DNA from: Rhabdophis nuchalis | Taxonomy: Eukaryota > Chordata > Lepidosauria > Squamata > Natricidae | DNA length: 64,000 nucleotides | Reading direction: 5' to 3' | Assembly: GCA_039707465.1 (NCBI GenBank) | Contig: CM077647.1 | Span: 175,704,663 to 175,768,662, forward strand | In this document: positions 37,610 to 52,044 of the stretch, one piece after another | Position numbering within the stretch: position 1 is the stretch's first letter | Layout: each line of letters opens with the position of its first letter | The notes under the pieces: model-generated | What the model saw: only the letters and a program-made list of their open reading frames with translations | The model's database searches: none | Told to the model about the DNA's origin: nothing | Position numbers and translations under genes: made by a program

Positions 37610-39597
37610 AAGCAGATGATGACAAATCCCATTCTATTCAAAAGATCTGTCTAGCTACTATGAATTATGCCTCTTTATTCATTTGAACCTTAATAAATGT
37701 AATAGTAATTATGCCCTTGATGGCATGGAAATGACATACAGTATGTTTGTGCAGCTCCCTATCCAGGTATAAATAAGACAAAATTTGGATCATAATGTCC
37801 TTAATCAAATATAAAAACGAAAAAGAAAATGGGTTAAATTTACAATTTTCCCCCTGGTATTTATTTACGTGTCCCTTCCTTAGTTCTTTCCTTCCTTCCC
37901 TCCTTCCTTACTCCATTCCTTCCTTCCAATCTTTCTTTTTCTTCCTTCTTCCTTCCTTCCCTCTCTCCCTACCACCTTTATTTATTTATTTATTTATTTA
38001 TTCCTTCCTTCCTTCTTTCTCTTTCTCCTTTCTTTCCTTCCTTCCTTCCTTCCTTTTTTCATTTCCACCTTCCTTTTCTCTCTCTCTCTCCTCTCTTGCT
38101 CCTGGTATCAGATTTCCCTTTACTCCTCTTGCGGAGCACCAGAGATCAGTGTTGAAAATCAAAACAAAATGTTTTAGATAATGACAAATAGAGCAGAGAA
38201 AGGAGGAAAGAGTCAATGCAGCCTAATCACTATTTCAAATTCTTCTCTTCAGATCCTCAGGTGAAGGGTAGAAGGCAGAGCTTTGATTTCCTGTGTGAGA
38301 AAGGCAGAAGGGAGACAAAATTCTCTCTGCATTTATCATTCGGAAGAGATTTCCTCTAGGGGGCACCAAAGGGCTGCAAGTCAGAAATACAGATACAGGA
38401 CAAGACCAATATATGATGTAAATAAATATGAACAACAGAACATTTCGAAGACACTTACAATCTGGAGGGAAACTTCTGTTTAAGGGCCTGGAGTCAAAAA
38501 CAGTGATTTCAGGAATTGGGTCTAGAGAAGAGAAAGGCTAGGGATGACTTGATAGTAGTATTCCAGCATTTGAAGGTCTACCACAAAGAAGAGGCAGTGA
38601 AATGATTTTTCAAAGCACCAGAAGGCAAGACCAGAAACAAGGGATCGAAATTAATCAAGGAGAAAGGCAACCTGGAATTGAGGAGAAGCTTCTCAACAGA
38701 GAGGACAATGAACCAGTGGAATTAACCTATGGAGATTCTCAGTCATTCAGGTCCTGGACAATCAACGAGTAGAATATCCATGGAGGTTCTCAGTCATTCA
38801 GCTCATGGTTGTCCCAAAGGTGCTTTTTCAAGAGGCCGACCTATGCACGACCACAGTCCTGCGCCTCTTCCGTCGGGCTTTGAAGACCTATCTATTTCGT
38901 GCGGCCGGCTTGGCATAATTTTTTAAATGGTTTTAGTAGTTTTTATTAATGTTTTAGAACAGGTGTATTATTTAATATATTTTTAAATATATTTTTCATG
39001 TATTTTTTATATTTTATATCACTGATTTTATTGCTGCCTGTACACCGCCCTGAGTCCCGGAATGAAGAAGGGCGGTATAGAAATTTAATAAATAATAATA
39101 ATAACAATATTAATAATAATGATGATGAAACTGGACTTTCTGGTTTTTCTCTCATTTCTAAACCAAGAACTGATTAGTCTACATTCAAAGTGACAATAAA
39201 GTTATTCTAAGTCTAAGTAGAACAGAATAGAACAATAGAGTTAGAAGGGACATAACAACAAATTTTTGACTGGCAGTATTTTGACTGGAGAGCCTTTCCC
39301 CACAATTTATGGAACATCTTACTGGGGGAATTGAGGCAAGATCTCATTCTTCCAGTTTTCTCAAATGGTGTTAAGACCTGACTTTGCCAATTAGCCAGAG
39401 GGCCTAAAGGTATGTGGTAGCTCTGGGGATGGATGGTGCCCAGAGAATATTCCTCCTGTCTTCTTAACTTCCTGATCTTCTGGTTTCCATGTAAAATTAA
39501 ACTACTTTTTAATCCATTTAAGCTATATTTTTCTTCCTGCATTTATATGGCTTTATTATATAGTTGAAAACAGTCCAGAATCACTTAGGTGAGATGG
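37610..39597. repeat. Spacer module S6 with L2-like tail marker
   Basis: Same order as S1: AT-rich start, pyrimidine array (37865-38095), TCCTGGTATCAG (about 38100), AGGTGAAGGGTAGAAGG (about 38259), old CR1 fragment (about 38480-38715), and an L2-like insertion (38837-39128). Confidence 0.85.
38837..39128 (+). mobile_element. L2-like LINE tail inserted in spacer S6
   Basis: Encodes only the ORF end (LRLFRRALKTYLFRAAGLA), then the 3'UTR with ACCGCCCTGAGTCCCGG and an AATAATAAT/GATGAT tail. It interrupts CAAGAGG/AACTGGAC. The same insertion at the same base occurs at 55041, but not at 18780, 20930, 30250 or 31630. Confidence 0.88.
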
Positions 39598-39704
39598 ATA
39601 GGATAGGATAGAATAGAATAGAATAGAATAGAATAGAATGTAGGTAGGTAGGTAGGTAGGTAGGTAGGTAGGTAGGTAGGTAAGTAGGTAGGTAGGTAGG
39701 GATG

Positions 39705-39789
<85 letters not shown>

Positions 39790-39825
39790 AGGATGGATGG
39801 ATTGATGGATGGATGTTTAGAGATA
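39598..39825. repeat. (AATAG)n(GTAG)n(GATA)n array
   Basis: Compound array as before other V units. Confidence 0.95.
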
Positions 39826-39933
39826 AATCAATGGGTATTAAGAAATTTGCTCAAAGATCTGGATCGGGCTGAAGTTAAAATCTGGCCTGTGCTACAAGCA
39901 TGAGAAATGGTTTTGTATTCATAAGTGAGAAAT

Positions 39934-39977
39934 GAAGGAAGGAAGGAAGGAAGGAAGGAAGGAAGGAAGGAAGGAAG

Positions 39978-40013
<36 letters not shown>
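39934..40013. repeat. (GGAA)n fused to (TAA)n
   Basis: The V-upstream GGAA array passes directly into the (TAA)n tail of the L2-like LINE g. The promoter that should follow is displaced to 44463. Confidence 0.9.
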
Positions 40014-40014
<1 letters not shown>

Positions 40015-41172
40015 TTAATTTTATATCCCGCTCTCTCTCCCCAAGGGGACTCGAGGCGGGGCACAGGCAATTAAAAATACAAATAAGACCACCGACAAAA
40101 TACAAAATACAAAATTAAAAATGAATTAAATTGATCCTGCGCTAAAACCCATAAACTAAACTAAAAATTACCCCTAAAACCCCTAACCTAAAAGAGACTA
40201 CCCAAGGCCGGCCAGGCGAAAAAAGTGTGTCTTTAATTTTAAGCGGAAGGAGCGGAGGTCCGTGGTTGTCCTGATATCGGGGGGAAGGTCGTTCCAGAGG
40301 GCTGGGCCCGCCACAGAGAAGGCCCTTCCCCTGGGCGTCGCCCGCTGACAAAGTCTAGTGGACGGCACCCGGAGAAGTCCCTCTCTGTGGGAGCGAATCG
40401 GCCGTGAGGATGTATGGGGCAGGATCCGATCCCGCAGGTAGCTTGGTCCCGAGCCATGGAGCGCTTTGAAGATGATAATTAACACCTTGAAGCGCACCCG
40501 GAAGACGACAGGTAGCCAGTGCAGCTCGCGCAAGAGCGGTGTTACGTGGGCAAACCTAGAGGTGCCCATAATTGCTCGCGCGGCTGCGTTCTGGACCAAC
40601 TGAAGCCTCCGGGTGCACCTCAAGGGGAGCCCCATGTAGAGAGAGTTGCAATAATCCAGTCGGGATGTCACGAGAGCATGAGTGACTGTGCGAAGGGCGT
40701 CCCGATCCAATAGGGGGCGCAACTGGCGTACCAGGCAAACCTGGTAAAACGCCCTCCTGGCCACGGCTGTCACTTGATCTTCCATGGACAGCCGGGTATC
40801 CAGGAGGACACCCAAGTTGCGCGCCCCATCCACAGGGGCAAGATGTTCGCCCCCTATGGCCAGAGATGGAATCATCTGGTTGAATCGGGCAGCCGGAAAC
40901 CACAGCCACTCGGTCTTGGTCGGGTTGAGCCTGAGTCCGTTACTTCCCATCCAGATCCGCACGGCTTCCAGGCACTGGCACATCACCGCTACGGCATCGT
41001 TGGGGTGGTTTGGGGTAGATATATACAGCTGAGTATCATCAGCGTAGAGATGATACTCTACCCCAAAACCACGGATGATCTCGCCCAGCGGCTTCATATA
41101 TGTGTTGAACATGAGGAGCGAGAGGACTGACCCCTGAGGCAACCCACATGTGAGGGGTCTCGAGGTCGACCT
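39980..41172 (-). mobile_element. L2-like LINE g, RT C-terminal half
   Basis: The minus-strand frame at 41142-40198 runs from [11 protein letters not shown] through YADDTQLY to FFRLAGLG. The 3' end carries the (TAA)n-complement tail at about 39980. 5'-truncated at a palindromic join with element h (GAGGTCGACCTCGAG). Confidence 0.88.
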
Positions 41173-42530
41173 CGAGATGGGGGATGTTCCTCCATCCTGG
41201 TCCTATTAGACCTCTCGGCGGCTTTCGATACCATCGACCATGGTATCCTATTGCATCGGCTGGGGGGGTTGGGGGTGGGAGGCACCGTTTTACGGTGGTT
41301 CTCCTCCTACCTCTCTGGCCGATCGCAATTTGTGCGGGCAGGAGAGCAGAGGTCGACCCCGAGACCCCTCACATGCGGGGTGCCTCAGGGGTCGGTCCTC
41401 TCGCCTCTCCTGTTTAATGCATACATGAAGCCGCTGGGTGAGATCATCCGTGGTTTTGGGGTAGAATACCATCTGTACGCTGATGACACCCAGCTGTACA
41501 TATCTACCCCAAACCACCCCAACGATGCCGTAGCGGTGATGTGCCAGTGCCTGGAAGCCGTGCGGATCTGGATGGGAAGTAACGGACTTAGGCTCAACCC
41601 GACCAAGACCGAGTGGCTGTGGTTTCCGGCTGCCCGATTCAACCAGCTTTCTCCAACGCTGGCCATAGGGGGCGAACATCTTGCCCCTGTGGATGGGGCG
41701 CGCAATTTGGGTGTCCTCCTTGATACTCGGCTGTCTATGGAAGAGCAAGTGACAGCCGTGGCCAGGAGGGCGTTTTACCAGGTTCGCCTGGTTCGCCAAT
41801 TGCGCCCCCTATTGGATCGGGACGCCCTTTGCACAGTCACTCATGCCCTCGTGACATCCCGACTGGACTATTGTAACTCTCTCTACATGGGGCTCCCCTT
41901 GAGGTGCACCCGGAGGCTTCAGTTAGTTCAGAATGCAGCCGCGCGAGCAATTATGGGCACCTCTAGGTTTGCCCACGTAACACCGCTCTTGCGCGAGCTG
42001 CACTGGCTACCTGTCGTCTTCCGGGTGCGCTTCAAGGTGTTAATTATCATCTTCAAAGCGCTCCATGGCTCGGGACCTAGCTATCTGCAAGATCGGATCC
42101 TGCCCCACACATCCTCACGACCGATTCGCTCCCACAGAGAGGGGCTTCTCCGGGTGCCGTCCACTAGACTTTGTCAGCGGGCGACGCGCAGGGGAAGGGC
42201 GCTCTCTGTGGCGGGCCCGGCCCTCTGGAACGACCTTCCCCCTGATATTAGGACGACCACTGACCTCCGCTCCTTCCGTGTAAAATTGAAGACCTATCTC
42301 TTTCGACTGGCCGGCCTTGAATAGTTCTCTCTGTCTATTGACTCCAAATTTTAGTGGGTTCTTAATTTTATATTTTTAGCACGGGTAAATATTATTTAAT
42401 TCTATTTTAATGTATGTATGCTGTATTTATTGTATATTGTTTTTAGCTTTGCCTGTGCACCGCCCCGGGTCCCTGTGGGGAGAGGGTGCGGTTAATAAAT
42501 TTCAATTTCAATTTCAATTTCAATTTCTGC
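41173..42530 (+). mobile_element. L2-like LINE h, RT C-terminal half
   Basis: Plus-strand copy, frame 41251-42324, with QGSVLSPLLFNAYM and YADDTQLY, ending FRLAGLE. The 3'UTR ends in (AATTTC)n at about 42497-42526. It faces element g head to head. Confidence 0.88.
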
Positions 42531-44300
<1,770 letters not shown>

Positions 44301-44462
44301 TTCCCAATTTTTTTTTCAAGATACAATTGGACTTTATTGTTTTTTTAGAGACATTTTGCATTTTCACCAAAGAAAGTTGGATTTCATCTCCATTCTCTGA
44401 ATGAATAGAAACACTCCACTCAACCTGGCTTTCTAGGAGCTTCTTTATACCTCACTGGACTT
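44301..44462 (+). other. V7 upstream flank without GGAA array
   Basis: Starts at CTTCCCAATTTTTTTTTCAAG directly after LINE i. It carries the common pre-promoter segment, but the GGAA array has been separated from it and left at 39934. Confidence 0.75.
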
Positions 44463-44498
44463 ATGCAAATACCATTGTGAGATATTCCTCTTTATAAG
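44463..44498 (+). promoter_or_regulatory. V7 promoter: octamer and TATA box
   Basis: ATGCAAAT 44463-44470; TTTATAAG 44491-44498. A further ATGCAAAT lies in the leader intron at 44673-44680. Confidence 0.9.
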
Positions 44499-44578
44499 CA
44501 GGATCCTCATTTAACATCTTAACATTTTCTTCAAACCATTATAGGTCAAACCACAGAAAACCCATTTAAAAAGATACT

Positions 44579-45032
44579 ATGAATTTCTTACTTTTATTCT
44601 TTTCTCTTCTAGCCATGACAAAATGTGAGTACATAATTGTAGGAAAAGGAACTATGTGATTGTAGTTTCCAGATGCAAATGAATCCTGATAACTTCTTGA
44701 CTCTTACTTTTTTAGGGTCCCTTTCTGAGGTTCAACTTGTGTCATCGGGGCCAGGAACTATAAAACCATGACAAAATCTCAATTTGGTCTGTAAAGTTAC
44801 TGGTGTCTCCATCAGTGATATAAGCTATGCTTGGAACTGGGTCCGTCAGCCTCCAGGGAAAGGCTTGGAATGGATAGCCCAAATCTTCCCCTTTGATGGG
44901 GGAAAATTGTACTCCTCTTCTCTTCAAAGCCGCACCACCATTTCTTCAGACAACTCCAAGAATGAGTTTTCCCTTCAGTTGAACTCCTTGTCAGCTGCTG
45001 ACACAGCTGTGTATTATTGTGCAAGACAGAGG
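44579..45032 (+). pseudogene. IGHV: V7: IGHV pseudogene (stop in FR1)
   Basis: Leader exon 44579-44624 and V exon 44716-45032. GGA is changed to TGA at 44769-44771, so the FR1 motif KPGQ becomes a stop after KP. The rest is open and typical: [34 protein letters not shown] and YYCARQR. A single transversion appears to be the only lesion in the coding part, which makes this a recent pseudogene or a possible sequencing error. It is a paralogue of V5 and V9. Confidence 0.9.
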
Positions 45033-45071
45033 CACACTGACTGATTTTGCCTTCTCTTCTGAACAAAAAGA
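45033..45071 (+). other. V7 RSS, 23-nt spacer
   Basis: Heptamer CACACTG 45033-45039, spacer 45040-45062, nonamer ACAAAAAGA 45063-45071. V9 shares this nonamer. Confidence 0.9.
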
Positions 45072-45182
45072 GGAAACTGATTCTGACAGGCCATTTCTCT
45101 TTCTTGCAGCAGATCAACATTCAGAGAATAAACACATTTGAATTCTTGGAGTAATATCTACCAAAAAACATGGTTTAAAAAT

Positions 45183-47358
45183 TTTCACGCCGTTTATACA
45201 ACACAATCGGCAAGGTTGCTACTTAATTAGATCTTATCAGACCGGATCCCAATATGTAGGGGCACTAGACAAGGATGCCAGTTATTAACCTTGTTATTTA
45301 TTTTGACACTGGAACCCCTCCTAAATATAGTTAGACAAGAGAAGAGTATTAGAGGACTGCAAGTAAGATGAGAAGAATACAAAATCCAAGCATTCGCTGA
45401 TGATTTGGTCTTTGTGATAGAAGAACCTCTGACTTCAGGACCAAAACTAATCACAACAATAGAAGAATATGGAGAGGTGGCCGGTTTAAAAATTAATAAA
45501 CAAAAAACTAAAATGTTAGCTAAAATATGACAGGACAACAAAAGGAACAGATACAGAAACTAATAGGAATTGAAATTGTTAAAAAAAAGTCAAATATTTG
45601 GGAATCTGGTTAACTAATAGATGCTCTGCGATTAAAGAATTAAATTATAATAAATTAATAGGCGAAATGACTAAGGAACTTGAAAAATAGAGCAAAATTC
45701 CATTATCGCTGTTAGGGAGGATAGCTGCTATAAAAGCATACATCCTCCCAAAATGGATATATCTGTTCCAAACGGCACCTGTAAAGCTAAATAAAGATTT
45801 TTTTCAAAAGTTAGATCACATTACTTTGAAATTTGTCTGGCAGGGGGAAAAAAGCAAGTATAAAAAAGAAAATGCTTCAAGAACACAAACTGAGAGGAGG
45901 CTTGGGACTCCCAAATTGGGAGCTCTATTATCATGCCTCAATTTTAATCTGGGTCAAGGATTGGGTCACCCTAATAAGAGGATGGATATTCACAATCGAA
46001 GGCTATGATCTGCTTCACTCGTCCCTTTGGCCCAAAAATAATAGACAACCTAAAAGTTTCATCATTCACCACATTAGGGCGACCCTCTTCATGACATGGC
46101 AGAAAATTAAACAGCAACTATAAACCCAAAGTCCAAGATGGTTAGCTCCAATTGAAGCAGTAACCTACCCAACTGTCCACAACCCAGAGAGAAACCTAAC
46201 ATATGGAGATTTGATAGACGAAGGGGGCAACATCAGAACACTGACAGACTTACAGCTAAGGGGTTGGAAGATAGACTGGTGGTCATATACTCAGGCAGTA
46301 TCTAAATTCTATAAAGATAAACAAGAATTCGGAATATATTCAACAAATCAAGATATCGATAAGATCCTGTGGGACACACCGACAAAATTTATCTCTAAGG
46401 TATATAAATTGTTACTGCAAAGACATATTGGAGATGAAATAATTAAAGGTACCATGATTGCTTGGGGGAGGAATATAGGGAGGAATATTAAATTAGAAGA
46501 ATGGCAAACAATTTGGGGCAAAACTATGAAAATGACCCAGGCCTCCTCCTTTAAGGAAAACTCATACAAAATGCTTTACAGGTGGTACTTACCACCGGCC
46601 CGAATTGCACACATATTCCCAAATTCCTCAGACAGATGCTGGAAATGCAAAACGGCCAGGGGTACATTCTTTCACCAATGGTGGACCTGTCCAATTATTA
46701 CTCAACTTTGGAAAAAAATACAAGTCTGGCTCCTGGAAATAATAGGTATCAACTTTCCCCTCAAACCTGATTTATATCTCCTGGGCATTAAGCCAAACGA
46801 AATTCAAAATCAAGACTGGTATCTTTTCATTCATATTATAACAGCGACTAGGATGGCCATTGCCCAACATTGGAAAGATATCAACCCACCAACAGAGTGT
46901 CTAATTATATCAAAAAAAAAAAAAAAATTGCGCAGAATCGGATAAGCTAACATATATCCTAAAAGACAAGCCAAACTCAATCTATGCCCAATCCTGGGGA
47001 AAATGGAATATATGGTATAGTAAGAGAATAATGGATACCAAAGAAATTAATTAGATAAAATAACTGTGAAATATATATGAGGAATAAACAAGGTGACAGT
47101 GAACTTGAGACAATTTTATAGTTATATATATAGACATCTAAGCACAATTGTAAATAATAATTGATGTTAGGCTGGGACAAACATATCTCTTAAATTAGGG
47201 GAGTAGTTATACCCCCGGTATGTCCTTTTCCCCTTCTTCTTTTTCCCTTTTCCTCTCTTTCCTTTATCTATGTATTTCTCTCCCATTACCCCTATCCTAT
47301 ATTTGTTAAGTGTTTGATTTTATATTTATATTAATAAAGACTATTTAAAAAAAAAGAA
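45183..47358 (+). mobile_element. L1 LINE fragment B (RT to 3' end)
   Basis: Same truncation point and 3' end as fragment A, with FADDLVF intact. The longest frame, 46211-46945, covers the C-terminal region with CWKC and HQWWTC. Stops remain upstream. Flanks match A and C, so this is a duplicated copy and not an independent insertion. Confidence 0.88.
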
Positions 47359-47552
47359 AGAAAAGAAGGATTAGGGGGTGACATGATAGCAGTGTTCGAA
47401 CATCCCAGGGTCTGCCACAATTGGACTTTATTGTTATTTTTAGAGAAATTTTGCATTTTCACCAAAGAAAGTTGGACTTCATCTCCATTCTCTGAATGAA
47501 TAGAAACTCTCCACTGAACCTGGCTTTCTAGGAGCTTCTTTATACCTCACTG
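47359..47552 (+). repeat. Fused CR1 tail and V-upstream segment before V8
   Basis: The same GTCTGCCACA/ATTGGACTTTATTG join as at 35678. The segment ends at CTCACTG, where L2-like LINE k begins. Confidence 0.85.
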
Positions 47553-47660
47553 TAATGCTCTCTACATGGGGCTTCCCTTGAGGTGCACCCGAAAGCTACA
47601 GTTAGTCCAAAACGCAGCCACGCGGGTGATTACGGGAGCCACTAGATGCTCCCACATAAT

Positions 47661-50600
47661 AAGGAATAAACAGGGTGAATTAGAAATGAGGAATAAACAG
47701 GGTGAATTAGAAATTCAAGTAAATGAGGGCAGATACGATATTGTTGCCATTACAGAAACTTGGTGGGATGATACCCACAAATGGAACATACAGCTAGAAG
47801 GATTTAAATTATTTAAAAGAAATAGACCAAATAAAAGAGGAGGTGGAGTTGCACTATATATAAGAAATAATTACATCTCTACAGAAATAGAGCACAACAA
47901 TGATGAGAACTATCTTGAATGTATTTGGGTCAATATTAAAGGTTGTGGGGGGAATGATATTGTCATAGGTCTATACTACAGGCCACCCAACCAAGCAGAG
48001 GAAGTGGATGTACTTTTTGCTAACCAGCTAACTAAGGTATGTAGGAAGCACACTGCAATAGTAATGGGAGATTTTAACTACCCTGACATCAATTGGGAAA
48101 CAAACTCTGCACCAAGTGGAAGATCCAACAGGTTCCTAACAAACCTAGCAGACAACTTTGTTTCCCAAAAGGTAGAGAAGGGAACAAGGGGATCAGCAAT
48201 AAAGATACAATACAATACAATAGCAGAGTTGGAAGGGACCTTGTAGGTCTTCTAGTCCAACCCCCTGCATGGGCAGGAATCTTATACCATTTCAGACAAA
48301 TGGCTGTCTAACATCTTTTTAAAGACTTCCAGGGTTGGGGCATTCACAACTGCTGGAGGCAAGCTGTTCCAGAGGTTAATTGTTCTTACTGTTAGGAAAT
48401 TTCTCCTTAGTTCTAAGTTGCTTCTCTCCTTGGTTAGTTTCCACCCATTGCTCCTTGTCCTGCCCCCAGGTGCCTTGGAGAAAGGTTTGACTACCTCTTC
48501 TTTGTGGCACCCTCTGAGATATCGGAACACTGCTATCATGTCTCCCCTGGTCCTTCTCTTCATCAAACTAGACATACCCAGTTCCTGCAGCCGTTCTTCA
48601 TATGTCTTAGTCTCCAGTCCTCTAATCATCTTGGTTGCTCTTCTTTGCACTCTTTCCAGAGTCTCCACGTCTTTTCTACATCGTGGCGACCAAAACTGTA
48701 TGCAGTATTCCAAGTGTGGCCTTACCACACTTCACGCGATCTAGATTCTATCCCTCTGTTGATGCAGCCTAGAACTGTGTTATGCAGCCTAGAACTGTGT
48801 TGGACTTAATTCTCACTAACAGAGAGGAAATGATAGAAAGTGTAGAAGCTACAGGAACTTTGGGGGCAAGCGATCATGAAATACTGGAATTCAACATTAT
48901 GCAAACAAAAGTAGTTGAACAAAGTCAAACTAGAGTCTTAGACTTCAAGAGAGCTAATTTCAATAAACTCAGAGAGAGCTTGGGAAGGATTCCATGGATG
49001 AGAATCCTCAAGGGGAAAACAACTCAAGAAGCTTGGGAAATTTTGAAAAATGAGATTATAAAAACCCAGTCCAGCGCAATACCAATGAAGAAGAAAAATA
49101 ACAGTTCCCAAAAGAAACCAGCATGGCTGCATAAAGAACTCTCTGACAAATTGAAAGACAAAAAGGATAAATATAAAAAGTGGAAAAAGGGGGACATAAC
49201 CAAGGCAAAATATCAGCAAATAGCCCGAGCCTGTAAAGATGAAGTGAGGAAAGCTAAGGCTCACAATGAAGAAAGGCTTGCCAAAAAAGTAAAAAATAAC
49301 AAAAAAAGCTTCTTCCAACATGTTAAAAATAAGAAAAAAGTTAAGGAAACAATTGGTCCACTGCTGGGAGAAAATGGCAAGAAGATGATAAGCAACAGGG
49401 AGAAAGCAGAACTATTTAACTCTTTTTTTGTATCTGTCTTTACACAAAGGGATAAAACAGTCCAATCAATCAAAAACAGCACCACAAATATCAGATTAGG
49501 AACACAAGTTGAAATAGGGAAGAAAATGGTAAGTGAGCACCTGTCTGCCCTGGACGAGTTCAAATCACCAGGACCGGATGGATTACACCCCAGGGTTCTG
49601 AAGGAACTGGCAGACGAGATCTCAGAACCACTGAACTATATCTTTCAGAGATCCTGGAGCACCGGGGAACTGCCAGAAGACTGGAAAAGAGCAGATGTGG
49701 TTCCCATCTTCAAAAAAGGAAAAAAAACAGATCCAGGAAACTATAGACCCATCAGCCTGACCTCAATACCAGGAAAGATTCTGGAAAACATAATTAAACA
49801 ACAAATAAGTGAACACCTAGAAGCAAACAAAGTAATAGCCAAAAGCCAACATGGGTTTGTCAAAAACAGATCATGCCAGATGAATCTAATTGCATTCTTT
49901 GACAAAGTAACAAAATCAGTGGACCAGAGGAATGCTGTTGATATAATTTACCTGGACTTCAGTAAGGCATTTGATAAAGTAGACCATAACCTACTATTAG
50001 ATAAAGTAGAAAATTGTGGGTTAGACAGCAGCACCACCAAATGGATTCGCAACTGGCTGACCAACCGCACTCAACGTGTAGTCCTCAATGGAACTGCATC
50101 TACATGGAAGGAAGTATGCAGTGGAGTCCCCCAAGGCTCTGTTTTAGGCCCAGTACTCTTTAACATCTTCATCAACGATTTGGATGAGGGGATAAATGGG
50201 GAACTCATCAAATTCGCAGACGACACCAAGCTGGCAGGAATAGCCAATACTCCAGAAGATAGGCTTAAGATACAGAAGGATCTAGACAAACTTGAACATT
50301 GGGCACTGTCTAATAAAATGAAATTCAATTGTGAAAAAAGTAAGGTCCTACATATAGGCAAGAAAAACCAAATGCACAAGTACAGTATAGGTGGTACCTT
50401 GCTCAATAGTAGCAACTGTGAGAGGGATCTCGGAATCCTAGTGGACAACCATTTAAATATGAGCCAGCAGTGTGCAGCAGCTGCCAAAAAAGCCAACACA
50501 GTTCTAGGCTGCATCAACAGAGGGATAGAATCTAGATCGCGTGAAGTGTTAATGCCACTGTATAGTGCCTTGGTAAGGCCACACTTGGAATACTGCATAC

Positions 50601-51095
50601 AGTTTTGGTCGCCACGATGTAGAAAAGACGTGGAGACTCTGGAAAGAGTGCAGAGAAGAGCAACCAAGATGATTAGAGGACTGGAGACTAAGACATATGA
50701 AGAACGGCTGCAGGAGCTGGGTATGTCTAGTTTGATGAAGAGAAGGACCAGGGGAGACATGATAGCAGTGTTCCGATATCTCAGAGGGTGCCACAAAGAA
50801 GAGGGAGTCAAACTTTTCTCCAAGGCACCTGGGGGCAGGACAAGGAGCAATGGGTGGAAACTAACCAAGGAGAGAAGCAACTTAGAACTAAGGAGAAATT
50901 TCCTAACAGTAAGAACAATTAACCTCTGGAACAGCTTGCCTCCAGCAGTTGTGAATGCCCCAACCCTGGAAGTCTTTAAAAAGATGTTAGACAGCCATTT
51001 GTCTGAAATGGTATAACGTTCCTGCCCATGCAGGGGGTTGGACTAGAAGACCTACAAGGTCCCTTCCAACTCTGCTATTGTATTGTATTGTATTA
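47661..51095 (+). mobile_element. CR1 LINE, endonuclease-RT, nearly intact RT
   Basis: A 5'-truncated CR1. The endonuclease is at 47661-48205 ([26 protein letters not shown]) and RT at 48795-51016 (SPGPDGLHPRVLKEL, NYRPISLTS, YLDFSKAFDKVDH, QGSVLGPVLFN, FADDTKL), ending SHLSEMV. The 3'UTR is GGTTGGACTAGAAGACC plus a (TTGTA)n tail. The RT part is uninterrupted for more than 700 codons, so the insertion is young. A 27-bp tandem repeat marks the 5' end (47663-47716). An inverted CR1 piece interrupts it at 48206-48782. Confidence 0.92.
48206..48782 (-). mobile_element. Inverted CR1 3' fragment nested in CR1
   Basis: Minus-strand copy of the last 180 or so codons plus 3'UTR, beginning (AATAC)n AGCAGAGTTGG at 48206. 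It closely matches 50500-51090 of the host element. At its far end ATGCAGCCTAGAACTGTGTT is tandemly repeated (48741-48781). Confidence 0.88.
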
Positions 51096-51651
51096 ATACC
51101 GATCCTGCGCGAGCTGCATTGGCTTCCTGTGGTCTTTCGGGTGCGCTTCAAGGTCTTGACGACCATCTTTAAAGCGCTCCATGGCTCGGGACCTAGTTAT
51201 TTGCGAGACCGCCTCTTGCCTCAAACATCCCTTAGACTGATACGCTCCCACAGAGAGGGCCTCCTCAGGGTGCCGTCGGCCGGACAATGCCGACTGGCGA
51301 CACCCAGGAGAAGAGCCTTCTCTGTGGCAGGCCCAGCCCTTTGGAACGACCTGCCCCCCGAATTACGCACCATCACCGACCTCCGCCTCTTCCGCCAATG
51401 TCTAAAGTCATACTTATTCCAACAAGCCGGCCTAGCCTAACCTCCCATGGGGACTTTTAGATAGTTTTAAATCAGCTATTTTAAAATTGGGTTTTTAGCA
51501 TAGGATAAGATGGTTTAATTTATATTTTAAATTGTGTATTTATTTTGTATTTTGTATGTTTTTTAAATTTCCTGTGCGCCGCCCTGTGTCCTCTGCAGAG
51601 AAGGGCGGGATATAAATGTAAATAAAATAAAAAATAAAATAAACTGGACAT

Positions 51652-51695
51652 ATGCAAATAACATTGTGAAATATTCCTCTTCATATCTGAGAAAT
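51652..51695 (+). promoter_or_regulatory. Orphan octamer in a duplicated V-upstream segment before V8
   Basis: ATGCAAAT at 51652-51659, followed by AACATTGTGAAATATTCC, then TCATATCTGAG instead of TATA. It is equivalent to the orphan octamers at 36195 and 59516. Confidence 0.7.
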
Positions 51696-51763
51696 GAAGG
51701 AAGGAAGGAAGGAAGGAAGGAAGGAAGGAAGGAAGGAAGGAAGGAAGGAAGGAAGGAAGGAAG
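51696..51763. repeat. (GGAA)n array upstream of V8 promoter
   Basis: About 16 units, purine-only. Confidence 0.95.
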
Positions 51764-51928
51764 ACTTCTCAAGTTGCTTTTTCAGGATACAATTGGACTT
51801 TAGTGTTTTTTTAGAGACATTTTGCATTTTCACCAAAGAAAGTTGGACTTCATCTCCATTCTCTGAATGAATAGAAACTCTCCACTCAACCTGGCTTTCT
51901 AGGAGCTTCTTTATACCTCACTGGACTT

Positions 51929-51964
51929 ATGCAAATACCATTGTAAAATATTCCTCTTTATAAA
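51929..51964 (+). promoter_or_regulatory. V8 promoter: octamer and TATA box
   Basis: ATGCAAAT 51929-51936; TTTATAAA 51957-51964. Confidence 0.9.
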
Positions 51965-52044
51965 CAGGATCCTCATTTAACATCTTAACATTTTCTTCAA
52001 ACCATTATAGGTCAAACCACAGAAAACCCATTAAAAAAGTTACT

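Larger units (their letters stand above)
47553..51640 (+). mobile_element. L2-like LINE k, split by a CR1 element
   Basis: The left part (47553-47660) encodes [19 protein letters not shown]. The right part (51096-51640) resumes at [17 protein letters not shown] and ends FQQAGLA with a 3'UTR and AAATAAAATA tail. CR1 lies between. Confidence 0.88.

Noticed and set aside
37263..37610. A 115-codon frame after V6 as a small host gene
   Set aside because: It matches the C-terminal end of CR1 ORF2 (49000-51016 copy) and recurs after every V.
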